NCBI GenBank assembly: GCA_947311845.1
Contig: CAMZMU010000041.1
Coordinates: 118,196,100-118,260,099 of the forward strand
Origin: Poa pratensis
Lineage: Eukaryota; Streptophyta; Magnoliopsida; Poales; Poaceae
Reading direction: 5' to 3'
DNA: 64,000 nucleotides
How positions within the stretch are numbered: the first letter of the stretch is position 1; each line of letters begins with the position of its first letter. The notes beneath the pieces were generated by a model. The model did no database searches and was not told the origin of the DNA. It worked only from the letters and a program-made list of their open reading frames with translations. Positions 45,694 to 57,884 of the stretch are shown here, piece after piece. The position numbers were made by a program, and so were the translations under genes.

Positions 45694-48403
45694 GGGTGAA
45701 TCACATAATGAATTATTTAAATTTGCTTCCCAAGAATTACCTAAACCAAAAATGCCTATTGTTACAAGCTGTGTTTTTGAGGAAGTTTTTGATGATTTGA
45801 TGCTTCTCACTTGGAAACACTTGATTCTTACTTTCTGCGCCTAGCTGAAAGGCGTTAAAGAAAAGCGCTTATGGGAGACAACCCATTATTTTATTTCTGC
45901 AATTTTTCTTTTCTTTTTGAGTCAAGGAGTTGTTTACTTCTGTAACAATTCCTTTGTATCTTTATTTTATCGCATTGTTGTGCCAAGTATTGCCTCTAAT
46001 AGGAAGATGATGCTAGATTTGGATTTCTGCGCAGGAACAGATTTCTGCTGTTCACCGTTTTAATTCTGTAAAATCACAGAAAAATTATTTAAATCTGCAA
46101 ATTTTTGTGCGTGATCCTCAGATATGTACGCATCTTTCGTTAGTTTAAAGTTTTTCGATCTGAGCAACGTAAGTGCCTCGAAAAAATTCGTCTTTACGGA
46201 CTGTTCTGTTTAGACAGATTCTGTCTTTTATTTTTCGCATTCTCTCTTTTACTAGTGTTGAGTGGAATTCTTTTTTAGGGTGAAGAGCTTCACATAACAT
46301 CAGTGGCAGTAGTTAATGTTAAAAGTAACGGTCATGTTTGTGTCCTTATAGAACATGTGAGTTTTTGATTGTGCACTAACCCTCTAATGAGAATTACTTT
46401 GAGTTTGGTGTGGCGGAAGTTTTCAAGGGTCAAGAGAGAAGGATGATATAATGTGATCAAGAAGAGTGAAGAGCTTAAGCTTGGGGATGCTCCCATGGAT
46501 CACCCCAGCATATTTCAAGAAGACTCAAGCGTCTAAGCTTGGGGATGCCCAAGGCATCCCCTTCTTCATCAGCAACTTATCAGGTCATCTCTAGTGAAAC
46601 TATATTTTAATTCTTTCACATCATATGTGCTTTACTTGGAGCGTCTGTGTGCTTTTATTTTCAGTATTTTATTTTTCTTATGGTCAACTTGATTGGACCC
46701 TAGCATTCTTGATTGGGAGAGAGACACGCTCCGCTTTTTCATATGAATACTCCTATTCTTCACTTATACTTGTTGAGTATTCTTATCTAGCTATTGCTAT
46801 GCTTTTAGCTCCTGTTTTGCATGCATCTCTTATTCAGAGCTGTTAGTTCTTTTAAAGAAAGTACTCTCTTGCTTCACTTATAATTGTTTGGAGAGTTTAT
46901 GTTGAAATAAATTGATTGGTGTTTGGTTGGAACAGAAAATGTTGCATGTGGTAGATGGTATAATGGAAAAAGCTTACATATTCTTGTAGATCATGTATTG
47001 GATAATTTGATACTTGTCAATTGTTTTGAGTTATCAAGTAGTTCATGTTTAAGCTTTTGTATCATGTAGTTAAAACCTATTAATGAAGAACTACCGTAAA
47101 GCTCGTTGAAATTTGGTTTGCATGATTGGTATCTCTAAGGTCTAGATATTTTCTAGTAAAAGGGTTTGGTTAACAAGGAAGACAGTGTAGAGTCTTATAA
47201 TGCTTGCAATATGTTTTCATATAAGTCTTGCTGTGTCGGTTGATATCCTGTGTTTGCTTCAAATAACCTTGCTAGCCTAAACTCTGTACTGAGAGGGAAT
47301 GCTTCTCGTGCATCCAAAACCTTGAGCCAAAATCCATGCCATCTGTGTCCACCATAACTACCTATATGTGGTATTTCCTTGCCATTCCAAGTAAATTTTT
47401 CATGTGCTACCTTTAAACTATTCAAAATTATTACTCCTATTTTGTGTCAATGTTTACCAAGCTCATGAGGACGGGGTGGATGTCTTTATGTCAACTGTCA
47501 AACAGACTTTACCACCGGACTAGCGGCATATACATCCGCTTATCCATTAATTTTGCAAAAAGAGCTGGCAAATGGGGTGCCCAGTCCCAATTAATTACAA
47601 CTTTAACCGCTTAATTCTCTTCACATTTTTGCCCTGATTTATCAGTCAAGCAATGACAAACAGTGAAATATCTGCATGTGTAAACAAAAGAGAAAGAGGG
47701 ATGATCTGCCTTGCTGGTAGAAATAACGTCCTTCATGGGAGCCGCTCTTAAAAGTCTGGTTGGCAGGGGTCATATTGTACTTTCCATTTTCTGATTCGTT
47801 GACAATTAACAAACACCTCCAAAACTTATTTTTACTCTCTATATGATTTCAAAAACTTAAAAAGCTCTAGCACATGATTTAATCCCTGCTTCCCTCTGCG
47901 AAGGGCCTTTCTTTTACTTTTATGTTGAGTCAGTTTTCCTACTTCTTTCTATCTTAGAAGCAAACACTAGTGTCAACTTTGGTGCAACAATTTTTATATG
48001 CTTGTATATTGCACTTATTATATTGCTTTGTGTTGACAAATATCCATGAGATATATATGTTGAAAGTTGAAAGCAATTGCTGAAGCTTAAATCTTCCTTT
48101 GTGTTGGTTAAATACCTTTTACTTAGAATCTATTGCTTTATGAGTTAACTCTTATGCAAAACTCTTTGATGCTTGTCTCGAAAGTACTATTCATGAAAAG
48201 TTTTTGCTTATATGATTCAGTTGTTTGCTCATTATCTACTTGCTAGCAAACTATAGACCATTGACCTGGATCACTTCATTCATAACATGTGCTTTACAAT
48301 ACTATTTGATCAAGATTATGATTGTAGCATGTCACCTCAGAAATTATTTTGTTTTTATCGTTTTACCTACTCGAGGACGAGTAGAACTAAGCTTGGGGAT
48401 GCT
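45694..48403 (+). other. Non-coding 3' internal region of the second Athila-like element
   Basis: AT-rich and without a believable gene. AAAGCGCTTATGGGAGACAA near 45862, followed by CCCATT, can form a short hairpin just after gag. AAGCTTGGGGATG recurs at 46477 and 46535, the second followed by an inverted GGGGATGCC...GGCATCCCC. A further copy at 48389-48401 abuts the 3' LTR as the polypurine site. Bases 47270-47905 match the other Athila-like element closely. Confidence 0.65.
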
Positions 48404-49987
48404 TGATACGTCTCAAACGTATCTATAATTTCTGATGTTCCATGTTGATATTATACCAATTGTTACATGTTTTATATACACTTCATAGCATTTTTATGCA
48501 TTTTCTGGGACTAACCTATTAACAAGATGCCACAGTGCCAGTTCCTGTTTTCTGCTGTTTTTGTATTCCAGAAAAGCTAGTCTGGAAATATTCTCGGAAT
48601 TGGACGAAACTTGGACAGAACCTCCTATTTTTCCAACACGTACACGGAGTCCAAGGAGAGACGGAGGGGAGCCACGAGCAGCCACACCATGGGGCGCGCG
48701 GCCCCCCCCGCGCCGTGGGGTGGTGTGGGCCCCACGGGCTCTCCAGCCGCCGCCCTTTCGCCTATTTATTCTTCCGACGCGAAAACCCTAAATACCCGAG
48801 CCATTATCCACGAAAAGTTCCAGAGACGCCGCCGCCGTCAACCCTAGCTCGGGAGGGTTCAGAAGCTCTTCCCGGCACCCTGCCGGAGAGGGGAATCATC
48901 ACCGGAGGGCTCTACATCACCATGCCTGCCTCCGGAGTGATGCGTGAGTAGTTCATCCTTGGACTACGGGTCCATGGCAGTAGCTAGATGGTTGTCTCTC
49001 CACTTTATGCTATCATGTTTAGATCTTGTGAGCTGCCTATCATGATCAAGATCATCTTATTGTAATGCTACATGTTGTGTTTGCTGGGATCCGATGAATA
49101 TTGAATACTATGTCAAGTTGATTATCAATCTATCTTATATGTTATTTATGATCTTGCATGCTTTCCGTTACTAGTAGATGCTTTGGCCAAGTAGATGCTT
49201 GTAACTCCAAGAGTGAGTATTTATGCTAGATAGTGGGTTCATGCCTCCGGTAATCTGGGAGAGTGACAATAACTTCTAAGATTGTGGATGTGCTGTTGCC
49301 ACTAGGGATAAAATAACCGATGCTTAGCTTAAGGGTGCGCCGTTAGGTCTAATGCATTTGTTTACATTACGCACATTACTTAATGCAATTATCCGTTGCT
49401 TGCAACTTAATACCAACGGGGAACTCGGATGACAACCTGGCGGTGGATTATTAGTCATAGACGCTGTTGGATAACGGTCTATGTATTTTGTCGTAATGCC
49501 CACATGAATATCATAGTAATCATCATGTCATATATATGCATTGTCATGCGCTCAATATTTTGTCAATTGCCCAGCTGTAATTTGTTCACCCAGCATGTTA
49601 GTTATCTTTTATGGAGAGACACCACTAGTGAACTGTGGACCCCGGTCCATTCTTTTACACTGATAATACAACCAACTGCAAACATTGTTCCTTTTCATTC
49701 TCTGCAATTTACTACTGTTTTCCACACCATACGTTTAATCCTTTGTTTTCAGCAAGCCGGTGAGATTGACAACCTCACTGTTTCGTTGGGGCAAAGTAGT
49801 TTGATTGTGTTGTGTGCAGATTCCACGTTGGTGATCGAGTAAACGGCGCCACCAACAACCTTCAGAAGTGATTTCTTGCTCCTACTGGTTCGATTAAACC
49901 TTGGTTTCATACTGAGGGAAACTGCTGCTACACTGCTTCATACCTTCCTCTTGGGGTCTCCCAACGAACGTGCGATCCACGTCATCA
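48404..49987 (+). mobile_element. 3' LTR of the second Athila-like element
   Basis: 1,584 bases. At the TATA position it reads TATTTATT (48763-48770), where the 5' LTR has TATATAAT. Otherwise it is the better preserved copy. Confidence 0.9.
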
Positions 49988-49992
49988 CTCTT

Positions 49993-51226
49993 CGCTCTCA
50001 TCATCACTTGAATTCCCATGGTAAGGCGAGATGTCGGCGACATTGAAGGTGTCATGTATGCCGTACTTGGACTTGGGGATGTCGAGCTTGTAGGCATTGT
50101 CGTTGATGCGCTTGATGACCTTGAACGGTCCATCTCCTCTTGGTGCTAGCTTGGACTTTCTCTCATCGAGGAAACGGTCTTTGCGTAGATGTAGCCAAAC
50201 TAGATCACCTTCTTCTAAGATCACGGGGTGCTTGTTCTTGTTCATCTTGGTGGCATGGAATTCATTGTGCTTCTCAAGCGTAGTTCTTGTGTCTTCATGT
50301 ATCTTTTTCATGTAAGCGGCGCGCTTGTCGAAGTCCATGTTGACTTGCTCACGGAGTGGAAGTGGTAGCATGTCTAGCACGGTGTAGCGGTTGGAGCCAT
50401 AGACGATCTCGAAGGGTGTTCTCTTTGTTGCGCGGTGTAGTGCTCAATTGTAGGCGAACTCGGCATGTGGGATGCACTCTTCCCAATTCTTCAAGTTGGA
50501 CTTGATCAACACACGAAGGAGTGTGGATTGGATTCGGTTCACCACTTCGGTTTGACCATCGGTTTGAGGGTGGTATGCGGTGGAGAATTGTTGCTTGATT
50601 CCCATCTTGGCCATCAAAGTTTTCCAAAAGTAACTCATGAACTTGACGTCACGATCCGACACAATGGTTTTGGGCACTCCATGAAGATGGACGATTTACC
50701 TAAAAAACAAAGTAGCAATATGTGAAGCATCGTCGGTCTTGTTGCATGGTATGAAGTGTGCCATCTTAGAGAATTGATCAATGACAACAAATATGGAATC
50801 CTTGTTTGTTTTAGTGCGTGGGAGTCCTAAGACGAAATCCATAGCTATGTCGAACCATGGGTGGTGTGGAATAGGCAATGTTGTATATAAGCCATGAGAG
50901 TTTAGAGTAGACTTAGCTTTGAGGCATGTCGAACATTTTCGCAGTAGGTGTTCCACGTCACACTTCATTCGTGGCCAATAGTAGTTGGTGGCGAGCATGG
51001 CGTAGGTCTTGTCGCGACCAAAGTGTCCCATGAGTGATCCACCATGTGATTCCTTCAAAAGGACCAAACGAAGCGAAGACTCGGGTATGCATAGTTTGTT
51101 AGCCTTAAACAAAAATCCTTTGTGCAAATAGAAATCATCAATTCCTTTATGTTCCGTGCACATGGCAAAAATTGGACCAAAGAAACTATCCGTGGAATAA
51201 AGATTCTTGATCTCCTCTAAACCCAA
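49993..51226 (-). pseudogene. Gypsy integrase, C-terminal end of pol
   Basis: Reading leftward, the integrase zinc-binding part has the HHCC layout ([16 protein letters not shown], then CSTCLKAK). The catalytic core follows: [22 protein letters not shown], and [14 protein letters not shown] with the last acidic residue. The C-terminal part has HLRKDRFLDERKSKLAPRGD and GPFKVIKRINDNAYKLDIP. No chromodomain was seen. Frame changes occur near 50690 and a stop near 50446. The frame reaches the insertion point at 49988 still open. Confidence 0.88.
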
Positions 51227-51341
51227 AACATTATTTCAAGATGCGTAAGTAGGTTGGTTTTGTGGAAAGAGCATCCGCTACAACATTCTCTTTGCCCTTT
51301 TTGTACTTGATGACATAGGGAAAGGATTCGATGAACTCAAC

Positions 51342-52818
51342 CTACTTAGCATGTCGTTTATTTAAACTTGTTTGAGTTTTCAAAAACTTCAAGGACTCAT
51401 GGTCGGAGTGGATGACAAACTCCTTAGGATGAAGGTAGTGTTGCCAAACATCTAAAGCTCGAATCAAAGCAAACAATTCCTTGTCATAGATGGGGTAATT
51501 CAAACGTGCTCCATCAAGTTTTTCACTATGGTAAGCAATTGGTCTACCATTTTGCATAAGCACGGCTCCAATGCCTAACCCACTAGCATCACAATGAATT
51601 TCAAATGTTTTGGAAAAATCCGGTAAAGCAAGAAGGGAGCTTCGGTTAACAACCTTTTGAGTTCATTGAAAGTAAAATCTTGCTCATGGTCCCAAATGAA
51701 CGGCACATTTTTCTTGGTAAGTTCATGAAGAGGGCAAGCAATGGTGGAAAAATTCTCGATAAAGCGGCGACAGAATCCGGCAAATCCAAGAAAACGTCAC
51801 AACTCGGCAAGTGACATAGGAAATGGCCAATTGCGAATTGCTTCGATTTTAGCTTCATCAACTTCATCTCCATTGGAAGAAACAGAAAATCCTAAGAAAA
51901 CAACCTTGTTTGTTGCAAAAGTGCATTTGGAAATATTTGGAAAAAGCTTTTCTCTTCGAAGAGCGAACAAAACTTGAGCAACATGTGAAGAGTGCTCATC
52001 CAAAGATTTGCTATAGATCAAGATGTCATCAAAGTATACCATAACAAATTTTCCAATGAAAGGTCGCAAAACATGGTTCATAAGACGCATAAATGTGGAA
52101 GGTGCATTGGAAAGACCAGATGGCATGACTAACCATTCATAAAGGCCAAGTTTAGTTTTGAAAGCGGTCTTCCATTTGTCACCTTCACTCATTCGTATTT
52201 GGTGGTATCCACTCTTAAGATCGATTTTGGAAAATATAGTGGCCCCACATAGCTCGTCCAACATGTCATCGAGGCGCGGGATAGGGTGTCGATACCTTAT
52301 GGTGATGGCGTTGATGGGGCGACAATCCATGCATAGGCGAAGCGTGTTGTCGGCCTTGGGACGAGGATCACGGGCACGGCGCACGGGCTCAAGCTTTCTC
52401 GATTGTGACCCATGGAAAGGAGCTCTTGTATTTGCCGCTTAATTTCCTTGGTCTCCTCGGGGTTGGTGCGGTATGGGGCGCGGTTCGGTAGAGGGGCGCC
52501 GTGGATGAGGTCGATGCGGTGCTCGATGCCGCGTAGAGGAGGTAGTCCCGGTGGCACTTCTTGTGGAAACACGTCTTCAAATTCCTGCAAAAGAGACATC
52601 AAAAGCGGAGGATGGTTTGTGAAGTTGTTAGTCAAGGAAACCTCTCCTTTGCATATTAGGACATAGTGGAGTATGGATGGGTTTTCTCGCAACTCTCTCA
52701 TCTCTCTTTTGGTGGCAAGCAAGGACATGCCTTGTGGAACTCTCTTAGTGTGTACACTCTCATTTGGCTTGAGGCTCTCACTTACATTTTGATGGATCTC
52801 TCTCTCCACTCTTCTCAC
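51342..52818 (-). pseudogene. Gypsy reverse transcriptase and RNase H
   Basis: Reverse transcriptase motifs in order: [47 protein letters not shown] (here [19 protein letters not shown]), and [15 protein letters not shown] with the catalytic DD pair. RNase H follows as [38 protein letters not shown] and [14 protein letters not shown] frame change near 52380 and stops near 51797 and 51342 break the protein. Confidence 0.9.
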
Positions 52819-52969
52819 TAGAAGTTTTCTCTTGTTGTGCTCTTGCTATAGTCTAGGCGTTGTCGGTAATCACTTGGCTTGGTGTCATGGGACGGAGGAC
52901 AAAGTTCTTGTTTTTGCTCTTGAAGCTATAGTAATTGGTCCTTCCATCATGCATTGCACCCTTGTCATA

Positions 52970-55030
52970 TTACCATGGGCGTCCAAGAAGCAAGTGACAA
53001 ACGAACATAGGCACAACATCACAATCAACGGTATCTTCATATGCGCCAATCTTGAAGGACACTTGCACCATGTGTTGGATCTTGACGGATCCGGAATCGC
53101 TCAACCATTGCACATGGTATGGGTGTGGATGCTTCTTGAACTTCAAGTTGAGCTTATCACAAAGCTCTTTACTAGCCAAGTTGTGGCAACTTCCACCATC
53201 GATGATGAGCTTGATAGACTTTCCATTGATTCCCGCTCTTATTTGGAACAAATTGCATCTTTGGTCTTCTTCCACTTGGACATTGGCGGTTAATGCTCTT
53301 GCCACAACCAATGAAGGGTTGTTATCACCATCACAATAGATGTCATTGGAGTCTTCTTCAACATTTTGCGTTGCGGTGGCTTGGTTCAAAGCATGATACT
53401 CATCTTCACTCATCGACTCATATTCTCCCATGTCGTTGACAACCACGACCTTCTTGTTTGTGCACTCAAAGAATTTGTGTCCTTGTCCTCCACACTTGAA
53501 GCATTGCAATCCTCTTGTGCCGGCGGAAGATCTTTGAGGTGTGTTGCTTGAGGGAGGTGCCTTCTTGAAAGGTTGAGTAGTTTGAGTGGATGGTGTAGAA
53601 GCTCTTGGAGGACCTTTATTGTTTGCTTGAGGAGGAGCTTGCGCGGATGTAGGTGTGGATGATGAAGGCTTGTGAGCGAAGAATGTCTTTGCCTTGAGGT
53701 ATTTGAGTTCTTCAAGCACGTGACGCTCGGCCTTTGTTGCTTGATGTACTAGCTCAACCAAGGTGGCATAGGGTTGGAATTCCACAATCTTCTTGATTGG
53801 ATAGTTTAGACCATTCATGAAGCGCGCCATGGATTGTTCTTCCGATTCCTCAATATTGGCTATCATCATGGAAATTTCCATCTCCTTATAGTACTCATCA
53901 ACGGATTTCAACCCTTGATTCAACTCTTGTAACTTCTTGTACAACTCTCTAGTGCAGTGACTTGGCACAAATCGCCTGTACATCGCTTCCTTCATCTCAA
54001 CCCAAGTGTTGATTGGTTGTTGATGCTTGTCCACACGTGAATCTTGAAGTTGTTCCCACCACAAGAGAGCATACTCTTCAAACTCCATTGATGCGAGGGC
54101 CACCATCTTGTTGTTGGAGTAGTGACGGACTCAGAAGATCTTGTCAACCTTGAGTGCCCATGAGAGGTATGCTTCCGGGTCGCTTGTTCCATAAAACTTG
54201 GGCATATCGAAGCGAAGGTTGCCCAAGTTGTCATCTTCTTCTCGACTGTTTAGAGGTGGGAATGCACGTCCACGTCTCCTTCGGTGTAGTCCATCACCAA
54301 GATGTTGGTTGGACTCCACATCACTTGACTCGTAGTTGTTGTGGTGGTGACGATCATGCGGACGCTCTTGGCAGTGAGGAGGCTCATGGTGAGGATGATA
54401 CTCTTGGTGTTGGCGAGGCTCATGGTGAGGATGATGCTCTTCATGGTTTCCATACACACGATTGTTATGGCGTGGCCTTGGAGGATGGCGGTGACGACGG
54501 CCTTGATCCTCATAGTCATGATCACCCGGGACACCATTGTCATTGGCCAAAGGGTCTTGACGTTCTTGATGTTGAGGTGGCGGTGAAGGAGTTCGTTCAC
54601 GGTGTCCACCATTTTGTCGATGTTGTTCTTGATGTCCATTGTCATGGTGTGCGCGAGGAGAAGGTGGGTGTTCCACGTCATGGTGATGTCGAGCATGTTC
54701 ATCGCGCCTTGGGATGTCTTGACGACCTTGATGCGGTTCATGATGTGCATGCCGTGGTTGTGTCGACCTTGAGGTGCTCCTTGTGCAGCGCGAGCTTGAA
54801 GAAGAGCGATGTTGCGCAAGGTTGTTGATAGCTTCGGTCATGCGCGCCATTTGGATGTTGAAGTTGGCTTCTTGAGCTTGAAGACGGCGATCATAGCGAC
54901 TAAGCCCATCACGAACAAGATGTCGAAGGTCCACGAACTCTCCGTGTGTGACATAGCCAATGGCACTTTGAATTCCTCCATGGATGTCATCCTCCGAACT
55001 TGAGCTTCCATTTGTACTTCCCCTAAACAT
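52970..55030 (-). pseudogene. Gypsy gag and protease
   Basis: Gag starts at ATG 55030 (MFRGSTNGSSSSEDD). A His/Arg-rich, poorly ordered segment follows, then the capsid-like part (DMPKFYGTSDPEAYLSW). A TGA at 54131-54133 interrupts it, and the frame resumes at once (EEYALLWWEQLQDSRVD, YRRFVPSHCTRELYKKLQ). A CCHC zinc knuckle CFKCGGQGHKFFEC precedes the protease site LIIDGGSC. The frame ends at LLGRPW with a TAA at 52970. Both stops are single changes of the C-to-T type (CGA to TGA, CAA to TAA), as expected from methylated DNA. Confidence 0.9.
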
Positions 55031-56251
55031 GATCTCAAGAACAAGTGAAATGTGTGGAAATGGAGAACCAAGAGAAACTATATCGGAAGAATAGAGTTGC
55101 TTGACGAAAGAGAATCCGGTTCTAACACCCAACATACACACTTATGAGGATAGGAAGGTATGAAGTGGCAAAAGAAACAAGTAAATCCGACGAAAAGTCT
55201 ATTGTCTAAGGTAGAGAAAATCCACAGTGATCAAATTACCAAAAAAACACCACCCATACAAAGATCAAGAAACACACACAAAGATCGATAAATGAGACTC
55301 ATGCAACCAAGAAGTGAGCTGATGAATCATATGATCCTAGCGAAGACTATAAGCTCGTGTTGCACAAGTACAAGGAGAGCCACTAGCTCGATTGCAATTT
55401 ATTGGTGGGCTACTAGATTTGCACAACAATGCACCACCTACAAGATGTTCATCGAGCTTTCGCGCTTCCTACAAGAGATATGGCAAGTGGTGGCTTCTTT
55501 CTTTTGATTTGGTACTTTTTGCTTCTTTTCTCTTGTCTCTTTTGACTCTTTTCTCTTTTGCACATTCACTTCTTTGATGCCAACACAAGGTATATGTCAA
55601 CTTGCGCAAGTACCTATGCTCGGAAACTACACAGTGCAAATGTGCAAACCCCAAGGAATCGTCAAGAGCTAGCCTCAATAGGACATGGTAAACGCAAAGA
55701 TATAGTGTGGCTTACAAAGAAATGGCAAGGGAAGATGTCAGGTCCGTGGTGCTGACGCGTTGTTGTGGAAGCTTGTCGATGTCGTAGACGTTGAACACAC
55801 CAGCAAAGGACTCAAACAACAAAGAGGAAATGCCAAAACGAAATGAGGAAAAGAAAAATTTCTGAAAAATTCAGCCCCTGCGGTAGTACCGCTGATCTCG
55901 CTCCGGTAGTACCAAACGTTCACGAAGCTCCGACAGTACCGATGTTTATTTCCGGTAGTACCGGCGGTCAGAGATCTGGTGTTCTTGGTCGCGATTTGGG
56001 CGGAAATTGGGCTCGAAAAATCCTCGATTTTGTGGGAAATTGGCAAAATTGAGGCTAGAGAACGCAAATAAAGGTGGAGGTGATCCTAAAGCAACAGATC
56101 CATGGGCTAAAACTACCAAAAACGCAACAAATCGACCGAATCGCTCGAATCCAAAATGGCTATTTTTGGTGGAAATTTTCAAATTTCTCAAAATCAAAGA
56201 AAATTTGGTGGATTTGGGGGTGGAAACACAAATCAATCCGTGGCAACCTTT
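55031..56251 (-). other. Leader of the Gypsy element between PBS and gag
   Basis: About 1.2 kb with no gene on either strand. It contains two exact CGGTAGTACCG motifs (55881, 55953) like those in the LTR. Confidence 0.6.
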
Positions 56252-56263
56252 GCTCTGATACCA
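56252..56263 (-). promoter_or_regulatory. Primer binding site, initiator tRNA-Met
   Basis: On the minus strand TGGTATCAGAGC, the standard initiator-Met primer site, lies two bases inside the 5' LTR. Confidence 0.92.
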
Positions 56264-56265
56264 TA

Positions 56266-57884
56266 TGATGCGGGTTAGGTCCCGATTTTCACAGATTGAG
56301 GGCGGATGATCGATGAACACGACGAACACGAAGAACACAAGAGGGGAAAAGTCAAACGAAAGATAACTAGCAAAGCAACACGAACGAAATCAACCGGTAA
56401 CAAGTCCCCAAGGGCAGCCCCCGATTATCAATCTCCAAGCAACCTTACTCTTAGGATTGTTTCTCTCACCGGTCAATCCCACCGGTCCAATCTAGTCATT
56501 CAAAGAGGAAAGATTGGCAAGTAATCGCAACTACAAGAAGAAGCCTTGAATCCACTAGAGGGATCTTCTTCACAAGGGGAGGCCTTGATTCATCTCCACA
56601 AGGGGAGGCCTTGATTCATCTCCATAGGAGGCAACACCAACAAGGGGTGGAAAGGAGCAAAGCTCAACTCAAGTCTAATCTTAGTCTACCCCTAAATCTG
56701 AAGTGGAAGGCACCTATTTATAGTCTAGATACGGAAAGGTAGATGAGTGGCTAGGATTACATGGCTCAAGGGCCAACTCAGCACACATGCTCGCACAGCC
56801 CCAGTAGTACCAGAGGGAATGGCTCGGTAGTACCGAAGAAGGTCAACTCAGCTCACCGGGTTGCGTAGGTCCGGTAGTACCGGCGGTGAAGATCCGGTAG
56901 TACCGGCGGCAGTGGTAGTACCGGGTCGAATTCCGGTAGTACCGCTTAAGTTTTGTCGAGACACCCGTAGCTCCGGAGATTCGGCGGTAGTCGCTCCGGT
57001 AATTGCTCCGGTAGTACCGGGCGGCGCCGGTAGTACCGGGTGGTCGGCGGCGGTAGTACCGGCCGCCGGGATTTCTTGCTCTTCATCCTCATCTTCTTGG
57101 CTCGACCCTTGTCCATCTTCATCACTTGGTGGATTATCTTCATGAGGGTTGTACCTTAGCACACACAAGGTATCCGAATGATGTAGCAAACCTGTTGGGG
57201 GAAAGATAACCCGGTAGGTCCAAGGACAGGGAAACTACGACCCGCCAGGAGGAAGACTGGCGAGGCCTACCAGATCATCATGGGCCGGGCTACATTGATG
57301 GAACAAGGAGTTTGTCGGTAACCCGGTGTATACAAGGGAGGTTCTAGAAGACCCGGAGGCGGTATGCGAGACTTGGAGGCCAAGATAGATGAGCTAGACT
57401 TTGGTTAGGACTCCGAGTTCGGGCGTGATCCGGCCTTACCTTGTAATCGACCAGGAGACCCGGGTATCTATATAAACCGGCTCCTGGGTCATAGAAGAGG
57501 ACGAACTTTAGAGGACAGACTTTAGACATACAAGCTTTACAGCGAGAGAGAACCCTTGTAACCTAGACTTGGAATGATCGAGATCGATATCAGAGTAAAG
57601 AAACACCAGGCTGGAAGTAGTTTTTTCTCTCCAATGGAGAGGCTGAACCAGGATACATCCTTTTTCCCTAGTGAGCTAAACAATCTCCCGAACGCTACGA
57701 CAGCCTTGCCTCAAATCTCAAGTTACCACCCGGTAACATCTGCCGTGACAAAACCACGACAGTTGGCGCCGACCGTGGGGCTAGAAGGAGGGAGGTCACC
57801 TTTTCATGAAGTGCATTGACTCTTGATCTTGTCATTGGACCATTTGGCGTAGTTGGTGTAGGTGTTCGAGGTTGGACAACATCA
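56266..57884 (-). mobile_element. 5' LTR of the Gypsy element, with inserted LTR fragment
   Basis: LTR parts are 56266-57192 and about 57785-57884. A minus-strand TATA box (TATAAATA) is at 56715-56722. Seven exact CGGTAGTACCG motifs lie between 56825 and 57061. About 40 bases present in the other LTR (after GTAGCAAACC, near 43150) are missing at the insertion. Confidence 0.88.
57193..57784 (+). mobile_element. Truncated LTR plus PBS inserted in the Gypsy LTR
   Basis: An LTR of 569 bases (57193-57761, TGTTGGGGG...CCACGACA) with TATATAAA at 57469-57476, followed by a PBS-like TTGGCGCCGACCGTGGGG (57763-57780) and a few more bases. The rest of the element and one target duplication are gone, so a deletion removed its body and some flank. 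It is related to the LTR at 57984-58569. Confidence 0.8.

Larger units (their letters stand above)
43318..49987 (+). mobile_element. Second Athila-like element, with gag remnant
   Basis: LTRs at 43318-44899 and 48404-49987 (TGATACGTCTC...GTCATCA). The flanks CTCGT (43313-43317) and CTCTT (49988-49992) are a 4 of 5 TSD. A tRNA-Asp PBS, a frameshifted gag and a long non-coding region make up the interior; no pol is present. The LTRs are very similar, so insertion is recent. It sits in the host Gypsy between the end of pol and the 3' LTR. Confidence 0.92.
19167..57884 (-). mobile_element. Minus-strand Ty3/Gypsy element hosting all nested insertions
   Basis: Both LTRs read TGATGCGGGTTAGG...ACATCA on the plus strand. 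The 5-bp TSD GGCGC lies at 19162-19166 and 57885-57889. The initiator-Met PBS is at 56252-56263 (minus), gag-pol runs leftward from 55030 to about 49993, and the polypurine tract is near 43282. Without insertions the element would be about 8 kb. It was opened three times: by a Tat element in its left LTR (19750), by an Athila-like element beyond pol (43318), and by a truncated LTR in its right LTR (57193). Stops and frameshifts in gag-pol make it non-functional. Confidence 0.9.

Noticed and set aside
54154..54828. A 224-codon plus-strand His/Val-rich frame
   Set aside because: It is the complement of the His-rich part of Gypsy gag.
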